NCBI GenBank assembly: GCA_022419385.1
Contig: JAJUBI010000002.1
Coordinates: forward strand, 2,170,001 to 2,234,000
Source of the DNA: Paraconiothyrium sp. Pb-2020
Lineage: Eukaryota; Ascomycota; Dothideomycetes; Pleosporales; Didymosphaeriaceae
Length of the DNA: 64,000 bases
Direction of reading: 5' to 3'
Part shown: in pieces, positions 23,303 to 33,247 of the stretch
Layout of the letters: the number at the start of each line of letters is the position of its first letter
How positions within the stretch are numbered: the stretch's first letter is position 1
Notes under the pieces: model-generated
Seen by the model: only the letters and a program-made list of their open reading frames with translations
Told to the model about the DNA's origin: nothing
Databases searched by the model: none
Translations under genes and position numbers: made by a program

Positions 23303-25426
23303 CAGTTTATAGTACTATTAGCTTCTACTTTATAAGCCTTTAGAACACTCTTACTAGCTTAGCTTCTTACCTAGTAGCGTTCTAGTTTTTTAATTACTCT
23401 TATATTTTATTGTAGGTGCCTTTGCAGTAGTATTACTTATAAAGAGAATAGTCTATTCTAGATTATCTTAATATTATTCTAAAGGGGTTGTATAGTATCC
23501 CCTTTCTTTATAAGTGTTTATTTTTTAACCTTGCTTCTAAGGTGCTATAAGGGTATTCTACTATAGCCCTTCTCTAATGCCTTTCTATAGTAAGTATCTA
23601 GATATATTTAAATTTCTTATTTTCTTCTTTATAGTCTTTACAACCTATTATTATGCACTTCTAGTGCAATATAAACTTATAGTTTAGATTTAAGTAGTTT
23701 ACTGCTATAGATTTCTTCTTACTAAGGTATTCTAGATATTCTGGTTATCTGTAATCTATCTATTTCTAGGTTTCTATATAGTCTGTGTCTTTTCTTATAA
23801 GGTACGTGTCTATACACTTATACTGTAGGGTTTTATTATATTATTTTAGGCCCTATAGCCAGTTTCCTGTTAGATACTTTTGCTCCTAATAAATAAGACA
23901 ACTGTTTATATAGTATATTTTCTAAGATAAGGGCCTATAGTTCTTTTTCTATATATTAAACTAATAGATATAATATTCCCTGCTTTAGCACTTATCCTTA
24001 CTTAGTTAGAAGTATTCCCTATTTCTAGAGTTCTTCTATACTACGTTTCTTTAGTCTTAGTAGTAGGTATAATTTATTATATAGTATTGCTAGAACTTAG
24101 TCCTTATATAATTATCCTTAATCCTAAGCTGCTAAGTTAGGTTATATATTTTTCCCTATTAGGCTACTACCTATTTGTATATCTAATATATATCTAGTCT
24201 AATAATTTAGATTTTTCTATAACAATTCTAGGCTTAGTGTGTAGGTTCCCTACAGATCTAGTATTTTCTTTTAGTTACTCTATATACTACTATTCTGCCT
24301 AATACCTCTAGATAGCTATTCTTATCTACCCCTTTACAGAGGTCTATAAGCTCTATTTATAGAGATTCTACCTTAGTGTTTAGTATTATATTATTATTCT
24401 AAATTTTGCCTAATTTAGGTATTTTAGGGCGTAGTGTTACTATTACTACTCTAATAATCTAGGCTCTTCTTTCTTAGACTGTCTTTTTTAAATACTCTTT
24501 CTTAAAGTGCCCTTATTCTCTATAGGTTAAATAGGCTTTTTCCTAAAAGCATTATTATTAGATTTTATTCTATTTCTTCTATTATAGGGTTTACTCTCTC
24601 TTTTCTTAAGCTTTGTCCTCTATAATAATATTTCTATTCTTATCTTACCTATCTTCTTATTAGGTCTTTTTTAAGTTTACCTTTTATTTTATAACTAACT
24701 TTCTTAGTTTTTTCTTCTCTAGGTAGCGTTTATACAGGCATTAGTTTACTTTAACTAACAGCTTAATTAAGTCTTTAAGACTTTTAGCCTTTCTATAGTA
24801 TACTAATTTATTCTTTACAGTTTCCTTTAGCCTATTATAAAAGGCTACTTGTAGTAGAGTGTTGTCCTATATAATTTAGGCTTATAACTTATAGAATTTG
24901 GCTATATATTTGCTGGCTAAGCTTTTTTATTTAAGGTACTAAATTAACCTTTTACTTATTATTCCTTATCTATATTACTAAATATAACTTTAATTTATTT
25001 CTTAAATTCTTTCTAGGACCTAAAAATCTTAGTGGTTTCTTCTTCCTATTTATTAGGTCTAGTCTTATATGCTAGAAAGTTATCTATTAAGGGTTTTATC
25101 TATTAAGTGGCTTTACTCTTTATATATAATCTAGTAGCCAGTATCTTAGCATAGTTGTTGCTAAATATATTAGAATTATATTAGCAGTATAGGTCTATAT
25201 TAGTAAGAAAGGTCTTAAGGTCTACTTTCTCTCTATTATACAGCTCTAGTACTTTAAACTGTATTTTAGCTAGTGCAACTATTAGGGTAGAAGGTATAAT
25301 TAATACCTCTACTATATTCTAAAGTTTCTATATCTCTGCTGCTTAAGCAGCTAGTAGTGCTACTAGATTAGTTACTAGCCTAGAAGCTGTGCTTTCTATT
25401 AGGGCCCTTAACCTAGTTAAGCTTAA
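23270..25426 (-). pseudogene. gag: F1-3 gag
   Basis: Minus-strand gag remnant. The zinc knuckle maps to 24491-24550, with the second and last Cys codons changed to Tyr codons (TGT/TGC to TAT) and the GHFKKE core kept. The Cys-pair extension maps to about 23639-24085. The start region is near 25426, just inside the 5' LTR. Decay is by stops, with length preserved relative to F1-2. Confidence 0.82.
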
Positions 25427-25465
25427 GAGTGTTGTTATAACACCTTAAATATTAGGTAGTTAAAG

Positions 25466-25960
25466 TGTTATAAGGGGGTTTTTATATACCTAACCTAGGC
25501 CGGCCTTGCAGGTATTTAGTAATTAAGGGCGGATAGATAATAAAGGGTGTAAGAATATTCTAACCTTACTATTAAAGGTAAGGTAATAATTATATAAGAA
25601 AACTAATAGATCTTATATAGAAGATATGCTTTAATTTTAACTATAGAAGTTAACTATAAAGAATATAAAAGATACTAAAGTCTTCTCTAGACTATATACT
25701 ATTCTTTATTGTTCCCTTAATTTCTTACTTTACTATGCTCTGGGGGATTATGTCCTCTTAGTAGGAGTATTTTAAGTAATTCTACTAAGCTAGTTTGCTT
25801 TTAGAATCCTACTCTTTTAGTAGGATTCTAGTTATATAACGCCTTAGCTAATTGGCCCTACTAACTAGCGTCTATTCTTTAGTTAGTAATAAAGGTGTTG
25901 CTGATATCCTATGCATAATTATTCCCCTTTACTAGGTCTCGATCTGTTGTAATTGTAATA
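25466..25960 (-). repeat. F1-3 5' LTR
   Basis: 495 bp LTR from TGTTATAAGGGGG to AATTGTAATA. It is followed by TSD CTAAC and the resumption of F1-1 gag. Confidence 0.94.
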
Positions 25961-25965
25961 CTAAC

Positions 25966-26985
25966 TCTAGTGTTCTAGAATATAGCATTACTATTACTAC
26001 CCTAATAATCTAGGCCCTTTTTTCTTAGGCTGTCTTCTTAGGGTAATTAGCCTTAAAGTGTTTTTATATACTATAGATTAGATATACTTTTTCTTAAAAG
26101 TATTATTTTTAGACTTTATTCTATTTCTTCTATTATAGGGTTTACTTCTTTTTTTCTTAGGCCTATCCCCTATAATAAATATCTCTATCTTTATTCTACC
26201 TATCTTCTTATTAGGTCTTTTTTAAGTTTACCTTTTATTCTATAACTAGCTTCCCTAGTTCTTTCTTCTTTAGGTAATATTTGTACAGGTATTAGTCTAC
26301 TTTAACTAACAACTTAATTAAGTCTTTAAAACTTTTAGCTTTTTTATAGTATACTAGCTTATTCTTTATAGTTATTTTAAGCCTATTATAGAAGGCTGCT
26401 TATAGCAAAGCATTATCTTATATAATTTAGGCTTATAACTTATAAAATTTAGCTATATTTTTGCTAGCTAAGCTTTTCTATTTAAGGTACTAAATTAACT
26501 TTTCTACTTATTATTTCTTATCTATATTACTAAATATAACTTTAATTTATTTCTTAAACTCTTTCTAGAATCTAAAAACCTTAGTAGTTTCTTCTTCTTA
26601 TTTATTAGGTTAAGTCTTATACACTAGAAAGTTATCTATTAAGGGTCTTATCTATTAAGTAGCTTTACCCTTTATATATAATCTAGTAGCTAGTATTTTA
26701 GTATAGTTATTACTAAATATATTAAAATTATATTAATAGTATAGGTCTATATTAGTAAGAAAGGTCTTAAGGTCCACCTTCTCTTTATTATACAGCTCTA
26801 GTACTTTAAACTATATTTTAGCTAATATAACTATTAGGGCAGAAAGTACTATTAATATCTCTACTATAGCCTAGAGTTTCTATATTTCTACCGCCTAAGC
26901 AGCTAATAGTACTACTAAATTAGTTACTAGCCTAGAAGCTATACTTTCTATTAGGGCCCTTAACCTAGTTAAGCTTAAGAGTGTT
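25966..26985 (-). pseudogene. gag: F1-1 gag, N-terminal part
   Basis: Remainder of the F1-1 gag gene beyond the F1-3 insertion. It carries the decayed zinc-knuckle segment (around 26040-26100) and the gag core up to the leader near 26985, followed by the primer-binding region and the 5' LTR. It aligns with 24420-25426 of F1-3 and 58890-59902 of F1-4. Heavily mutated. Confidence 0.82.
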
Positions 26986-27017
26986 GTTATAACGCCTTAA
27001 ATATTAGGTAGTTAAAG

Positions 27018-27428
27018 TGTTATAAGGGGGGTTCTATATACCTAACCTAGGCCAGCCTTATAGGTATTTAGTAATTAAGAGCAGATAGATAATAGAGGGT
27101 ATAAAAATATTTTAACCTTACTATAGAAAGTAAGGTAATAATTATATAAAAAAACTAATAGATCTTATATAGAAGATGTACTTTAATTTTAACTATAGAA
27201 GAATTAACTATAAAAAATAAAAAAGATACTAAAGTCCCTTTAAACTATATACTATTCTTTATTATTCTTCTAATTCCTTAGCTTACTATACTCCCTAGAA
27301 TTATACCTTCTTAGTAGAAGTATCTTAGTTAATTCTACTAAGCTTAGTTACTTCTAGAATTTATTTCTCTTAGTAGAATTCTAGTTATATAACGCCTTAG
27401 CTAATTAGCCCTACCGACTAGCGTCTAT
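27018..27428 (-). repeat. F1-1 5' LTR, first part (interrupted by F4)
   Basis: 411 bp of the LTR from TGTTATAAGGGGGG to GCGTCTAT. It is cut by F4 at a site that in intact LTRs reads GCGTCCGTCC. The final five bases TCTAT are one copy of the F4 target duplication. The rest is at 43442-43526. Confidence 0.9.
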
Positions 27429-27605
27429 TCTTAGACTTTAGGTATAGGGTAATATAGCTCTACTATCTAGGGCAGGTACTAAAATATATTTATAATATAT
27501 AAATAGATAAATTACTACTAGATTACTCTATTAGCATTTAGACTATATACCCCTTATAGTTATCTAACTATAGCTGTCTAAGATACCTAGCTTTTAGTTA
27601 TAATA
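27429..27605 (-). repeat. F4 3' LTR
   Basis: 177 bp, matching 43260-43436. It is followed by TTATCCCCCTTCTAG, the complement of a polypurine tract, which marks it as the 3' LTR of a minus-oriented element. Confidence 0.9.
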
Positions 27606-28171
27606 TTATCCCCCTTCTAGGGTTACTCTTACTTTAAGAGCAGAGTACACTATAGGCCTAGGTATACTTAGCTAGTTTAAACCCCTCTAGGTCCTAACTA
27701 GCACAATTAGTTCCTAATAGATAATATAGGTACTTACGCAATGCAATTTAGCTAAGTTAGGTATAATATTATATTATAAGTTATAAACTAGACCTAAGTA
27801 GCGTAAGATGGTACAGTACTACTATTTTATATAGAGGGCAACCCTAATAGGTAATAGGCTACTAGCTAGAGTTTTATCTTTTACTTATAAAAATTGCTTT
27901 TTCTAGAAGGCTTTCTCTTACCTTTACTTATTTCTAATTAGGAAGTAATAATCTAAGCATTTATATACTAATAAAATAGCTTTTTATAGAGCTTTTTAAA
28001 GCTTTTTCTCCTTCTCTTCTATATTCTAATTACTAATCTAGGTGAGTTTGGCTATTCCTGTGAAGGGTTACTTAATAGTAATAGCTAACTTTTATAGTAT
28101 AGTAGGGTAATATTCTCTTTACCTTATAGCCTTATATACCTTTTTACACTTATTAGAGCTTTTTTAGACTA
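27606..28171. other. F4 3' region next to the polypurine tract
   Basis: Begins with the polypurine complement (27606-27620). No protein family was recognised. It contains T-rich and CTTTTTC-rich runs around 27890-28020. It ends with GACTA, duplicated by the solo F3 LTR that follows. Confidence 0.5.
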
Positions 28172-28602
28172 TATTAAACTCCTAAAGGGTAGCTAATCCT
28201 AAAAGGGGTAAGGTTGGTTCTCAGGTAAGATAACTAAGAAGAGAAAGAGGGTTCTTATTAATATAGAAGTATCTTACAAAGTATAATAAATTAATAAGAG
28301 AGCTTATGTAAATCTAAATAATAGATTAATAAATAGGTTAAACATAAGTATAAAAGCCCTATACTTAAGTTCCTATATACTTAGTCTAGGTAATAGTTAA
28401 CTATTGCTTATTAACTATTGCTTGTTAACTATTAGTTATATAGTTAATAGTTAACTATTACTTATTAACTATTAGTTATATAACTTCCCTTAGCGCCTAG
28501 TAGCACAGTTGAAACGTATGCTCTACTCTGGGTAAGCTAATAGTAAGCATTATTATAATATAAAATAAGATTCTAACCCTTACTTAGGTCTAAATTCTAA
28601 TA
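28172..28602 (+). mobile_element. F3-1: solo LTR
   Basis: 431 bp bounded by the perfect TSD GACTA (28167-28171 and 28603-28607). Ends are TATTAAACT... and ...TTCTAATA, RIP forms of TG...CA. It is the inverted counterpart of 32785-33242. It contains several copies of a 21 bp unit around AATAGTTAACTATTGCTTAT (28395-28480), itself palindromic at TAGTTAACTA. No internal element sequence remains, so it arose by LTR-LTR recombination or is a small non-autonomous element. Confidence 0.85.
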
Positions 28603-28607
28603 GACTA

Positions 28608-30700
28608 CTTTACTATCTTTTAGCGCTATATACGCCCTTGCGTGTATAATACCTATAACTTTAGAAGTTAAGTGTTTTAGTAAGCCTTTAGGACAATAAA
28701 CTAGAATATATAGTGCTAACTAGTATAATAGAACCCTAACTAACTCTATAAAACATTAACCTTTATAGCTATAAAGTAGGTAGCTTATTAGAATACTAAG
28801 TAGTGCAGCCTAATATACCTAGAGTACTATAGTAAGGTTACTAGTAGTAGCACTAAGCCCTACACCTTTCTAATTAACTCTAAGCCTTTTAGATTCTAGA
28901 TTAAGAGAGATAGCAGTAGAAAGACTACTTATTTTATAGCTTATACTAACTACTTTCTTAAGAACTAGGTATACTATATAGTAAGTATTATTTTTATTTA
29001 GTACCTATTAGGCGCCTTATAGTACTAAGTAGTATAATATAGCCTATACTAACCTAAACAGCTGCCCTTAAGTAACTATAAGAACCTTATAGTTATATAA
29101 GGGGCTATTAATAACCTTACTACTCCCTTACTTCTAATTCTAGATATAGTAGACCCTAAGGTAAATTCTAAGAACTTAGAAGATATTAATACTTAGCTCT
29201 TATAAGCCTATTAGTATATAAAGTATCTAAAGGAGTGAGCTCCTAGCCTACTAAAGATAACTACTATTAATATCTATAAATAAGCTAAGATTCTAGCTTA
29301 TGATAGAGATTTTAGTAGCTACTTTTAGCTTTATAATAAGGAATATAATATTAAGGCGTATTGCGCCTAATTAAAAATTATAAAAGAGAATTATAACTAT
29401 TCTAAGTATACTATTACTTAAAAGCGCTAATAGAGTAAGAATTTTATTATAGGTAGGATAAATATATCTCCTAAGAAGATAAAGTCTCTAAATAGATTTT
29501 TTAGGTACTAAAGGGCATAAAGAAGTACTAACTAACCTAAATATAGGCTAAGGTTCCTACAAAAATTATTTTAACTAATATTAAGCTTAATAGTTATCTA
29601 TCTATCTAGAACTGTAGCCTAGCAGCACTAAACCTTACTAACTAGTAGTAAGAGAAGGTCTTAAAGAAAGCCCTTTATAATAATAAGTATAAGCCTATCT
29701 CTAAGGGTAACCCCTTTAAAGATGTTAATAAGAAGAAGAGAGATAGTATATTTTTTAAGTTACTTAAGAAGATAAATAAGTACGCCTAGATTTATAATAT
29801 ATATAACTTTAAGTAGATTTTTAATAATTATAAGTGTAAGTACTCTACTATTGGCAAAGCGCGCTAGGCCTTGAAAGAAGAGTAGTAGAAGAATTATTAA
29901 AGTATATATAGGTAGAGATATATAGCTTTAGGGCTATTTAGTTCTTAACTAGTATAAATTATTGTAGGTTCTTACTATAAAATAGGAGAAGAATTTCCTA
30001 GTTTAGTTTCTTTTCTTTCTTTAGATACCTAGGCTCTATAGGCCTTTATAGGCACTAATTAGTATTCTCTAGTATAAATAGGTATTAACTAGTACTACTT
30101 TGTTTATACTAAGGCAAATTACCTTCTAATAATATAGGCTCTTTAGCTATTTCTTTCTTATTCTAAAGATTTTAACTTATAAAATTTAAAGTAGAGTACC
30201 TACTTTTTATATTCCCTTAACCTAGTAGATTACTAGCTAGCTTATTTATAAGTAGCTTATTCTAAATACTACTTATGTCTTCCTTAAGTTTCTATTAGGC
30301 CCTAATAGGTCTATATAGGCGCTAACTAGCATAGTTAGGTAATAATTATCCCCTAAAGTTAGTTATTCTCTTATTCTGCCCCTACTAAAACACTCTACCT
30401 TAAGGCTAAGTCTTCTACTAAACTCCCTATAGGAGATATACAGGTACTTTTATAAGAATAAAAGGATTAATAGATTACTAACTAGTTCTTCTCTAAAATA
30501 GCTAATTTAATATTATTAGGTCCTAAGATATTTTATTATAGAGTAACTATAATAAGGTTAGGGTAGCACTAATTAGTATATAATAGTCTAAAATAGTGTA
30601 AAGTAGTCCTAATTAGATCTACTTAGCTTATTCTTATTTCTTTAAGTTGTTGCCTTCTCCCTTAGGAGGTTACCCTTAACCTCTTTAAGTTTATAGTAGA
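28608..30700. other. Unidentified 2.1 kb segment within F4
   Basis: It lies between the F4 chromodomain and the F3 solo LTR. On the plus strand (opposite to F4) a coding-like stretch runs about 29220-29930 with Lys/Tyr/Asn-rich frames containing blocks such as YNKEYNIKAY (about 29336), ISPKKIKSLNRFFRY (about 29468) and NNYKCKYSTIGKAR (about 29826), interrupted by stops. I do not recognise the family. Chromoviruses with LTRs this short are usually 5-6 kb, so this segment may be a separate element or a captured gene rather than part of F4. I found no TSD or terminal repeats to bound it. Confidence 0.4.
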
Positions 30701-30724
30701 ATTAATATAGTAAACCTTCTTAGT

Positions 30725-31186
30725 TTTATATTAAATTTCTACTAGTACTCTTTTAGTATATTTCTACTAATAGAAGTACTTAGTTTCTATAAGTTCTCTT
30801 TCTCTTTATAACCTAACTATTTAATTAGGTATTTCTACTTACTATCTGTAACCTACTACCTGTCTATAATATAGTTAATATTATATATATTATTACTAAA
30901 CTAGTGTAAAGTATTCTTAATAGACCTTATAGGTGTAGATTATCCCTGTGCAATGTGTAGGGTTCTAATAAAAATAAATAAAATACTAGGTTACCTAGCT
31001 AAGTGTAGAAAGGTTAATTTAATAGGCTATTAGCAGTATTCTAATATATTTCTTAATAACTCTAGACTCTAGAAACTTTAGTCTAACTTCTACTTAGTCT
31101 TATTAATTTTATATGCCTATTTAATACCTAGACCTTATTACCTACTTTAAATTTAAGAGGTAGACGCTTCTTATCTTAAAGTGCCT
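30725..31186 (-). pseudogene. F4 pol end: integrase C-terminus and chromodomain
   Basis: Minus-strand continuation of F4 pol beyond the F2-1 insertion. Around 31110-31170 it reads VYLLNLKVGNKV, like the GDKVWLxxxNI block after the integrase core. At 30725-30870 it reads KYLIKxLGYKEKENL, the chromodomain pattern YLVKWxGYxxxENTWEP with Trp codons lost. Ending at 31186 is TGCCT, duplicated at 38705-38709 by F2-1. Confidence 0.7.
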
Positions 31187-31646
31187 TATAATAGGGCCTT
31201 CTTATTACTGTGGTAAGCCGCGGGCAGTTAGGGTTCTAGTAAGAGATAAGTAGCGTGTAGGGTTATATAAATTATATATAGGTAAGTGTTAATTAATTAC
31301 TATAATAAGAATATATTACTAAAGACTTAAAGGTAATCTTCTATAAGAAAACTAGATACAGTAAACTGTATATATAGTTAATAATAAGATTACTAGTAGT
31401 AATCCGTTATCTCGATATACTACTATCTAACCTAGGCTCTATAGACTCTGTATATAGATTCTATAAATCTAGGCTTTATAGCTCTGTCCTATAGATCTAT
31501 AGATCTAATTATGTAACCCTAATTATATATCTATATTATACTTAGCATCTAACCTGTAATTATAATACTTATCCTTATAATCTAACTAGTTGCTGCTGTT
31601 ATTATGTTAGTTCCTATAATTCTATTATAGTATAGTAGCTACAACA
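31187..31646 (-). repeat. F2-1 3' LTR
   Basis: 460 bp from TATAATAGGGCC to GTAGCTACAACA on the plus strand. It is followed by CTATCTCCTCCTTC, the complement of the F2 polypurine tract. Confidence 0.92.
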
Positions 31647-31649
31647 CTA

Positions 31650-32370
31650 TCTCCTCCTTCTATATCTTTAGCCTAAAGATTTATCTATTATAGGGGTTGT
31701 ACTATATTAGTAGAGCAAGCCCTATTATATAGTATTTTGTTATTACCCTTTATACCTTCTTATAAGACTAATAAATAACTTACTCTTACTAATAAAATAG
31801 GTTATTGCAGATTTCTAGCTATACCTTATTTTTATTATAATAGGCTTAAAATTCCTTATATACTTTTACTATATAATATACCTAGGCGTTCTACTTATAA
31901 AGCCTATATTTATTCTAATATTTAAGGTTCTTACAATATTAATAGCATATCTATTACTAAAAGTATATAGTTAGTTATAATTTCTTTCTTAAAACTAATT
32001 ATTCTTAGTGCGTAATACTAGTTGCTCTTAAGCTAAAATTTAAGCTAAACTAGCTAAGGCTAAAAAGGCTTAAGAAGTAATTCTAGATACCTTAGCTATA
32101 GCCTAAGCTAAGGTATTATAACTTTAGAAGTAGAAGGAACTTCTTAATAAGTAGAAGGATTAATAGTTAGTATTTCTTAAGGCTAAGCTAAATTAGAAAA
32201 AAGCAGAGCTAAAAGCTACTAGTTTATAGAATAGTTTTAAAAAGGGTAAAGTAGTCTCTTAAGATACTACTTATATCTTCTCTAATAGTAGTAATCTTTA
32301 TAGTTTACTATAAGGTAATCTAGCCCTTAGTCTAATATTTCTAGGCTTTCTTTAAGAAATTAGTTTAGTT
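31650..32370. other. F2-1 3' region with an antisense Ala/Lys/Gln-type frame
   Basis: Region between the chromodomain and the 3' LTR. On the plus strand (antisense to F2) at about 31995-32330 a frame reads AKLAKAKKAx, DTLAIAxAKV and related blocks; the homologous minus-strand frame in F2-3 (about 62470-62650) is similar. The pattern suggests a helical or coiled-coil protein, but TA-rich sequence full of gctaag/gctaaa words can give the same result by chance. No family was recognised. Confidence 0.3.
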
Positions 32371-32784
32371 AATATTTCTAATTCTTAACTTCTTAAAGTT
32401 AAGGTTACTTTCTAGTTTCTAAGTATTATTTTATAGGTTTCCCTTCTTGTCGCGTTCTAGCTATTTAACTTTATAGTAATTCTAACTATTTATTAGTTAG
32501 TATCTATTAATATTTACTACTTTCTATTCTTTTTACTGTTCTCTATATATATTTACTTTATAGACTATAGGTTCTGTGTCCTATAGTACCTTTTCTAAGA
32601 GGGCCACGTAGAATACTAGGTGTATTTTTATACTATTTAGAAGTTATAATTTAAATAAAACTAGAGTAACTTACTCTAGAACCTTGTATAGTCTAATTTT
32701 TAGATAGTCTAGTTTATTTAATAGTTGTTTACTAGTAATATTTTTTTTATCGTAGCTAGACTTTCTCTCTCTTCTCTAGTGTAG
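32370..32784 (-). pseudogene. F2-1 pol, chromodomain end
   Basis: Minus-strand remnant of the integrase C-terminal region and chromodomain (about 32370-32500), aligned with 61860-62290 of F2-3. The solo F3 LTR cuts it; TGTAG (32780-32784) and TATAG (33243-33247) are the two copies of the target site. Confidence 0.75.
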
Positions 32785-33242
32785 TATTAGGATCCAGACC
32801 CGAGTAAGGGTTAGAACCTTATTTTATATTATAATAATGCTTACTATTAGCTTACCTAGAGTGGAGTACACGTTTTAACTGTGCCGCCGGGCGCTAAGGG
32901 AAGTTACATAACTAATAGTTAATAAGCAATAGTTAACTATTAACTATATAACTAATAGTTAATAAGCAATAGTTAATAAGCAATAGTTAATAAGCAATAG
33001 TTAATAAGCAATAGTTAACTATTGCCTAGACTAAGTATATAGGAACCTAAGTATAGGGCTTTTATACTTATATTTAACCTGTTTCTTAATCTATTATTTA
33101 AATTTACTTAGGCTTCCTTATTAACTTGTTACACTTTATAAGATACTTCTATATTAATAAGACTTCCCTTTCCTTCTTAGTTATCTTGCCCGAGAACTAA
33201 CCTTAACCCTAATAGGACTAGCTACCCTTCAGTAGTTTAACA
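32785..33242 (-). mobile_element. F3-2: solo LTR in F2-1
   Basis: 458 bp, reverse complement of F3-1. Ends are TATTAGGATCC... and ...AGTTTAACA on the plus strand. TSD copies TGTAG and TATAG differ by one RIP-type change; the empty site is visible in F2-3 (near 61870). It has a longer run of the AATAGTTAATAAGC unit (32918-33030) than F3-1 and keeps more CpG (GTGCCGCCGGGCGC), so it is less mutated. Confidence 0.85.
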
Positions 33243-33247
33243 TATAG

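Larger units (their letters stand above)
18685..25960 (-). mobile_element. F1-3: complete chromovirus nested in F1-1
   Basis: 7276 bp element in minus orientation with TSD CTAAC (18680-18684 and 25961-25965). LTRs are 494 and 495 bp. It is collinear with F1-2 and F1-4 over its whole length, with no large gaps. It interrupts the F1-1 gag gene between the zinc knuckle and the Cys-pair module. Decay is intermediate: more CpA/TpG than F1-1, fewer than F1-4. Confidence 0.95.

Noticed and set aside
29220..29930. Assignment of the plus-strand frames in F4 to a known transposase
   Set aside because: I compared them from memory with Mutator-like, pogo and Crypton patterns and found no diagnostic catalytic or DNA-binding motif, so no function is given.
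28172..33242. A 5 kb DNA transposon with about 450 bp terminal inverted repeats
   Set aside because: Each inverted repeat has its own 5-bp duplication, and F2-1 begins between them at 31187 and ends beyond the second one at 38704. They are separate solo LTR insertions.
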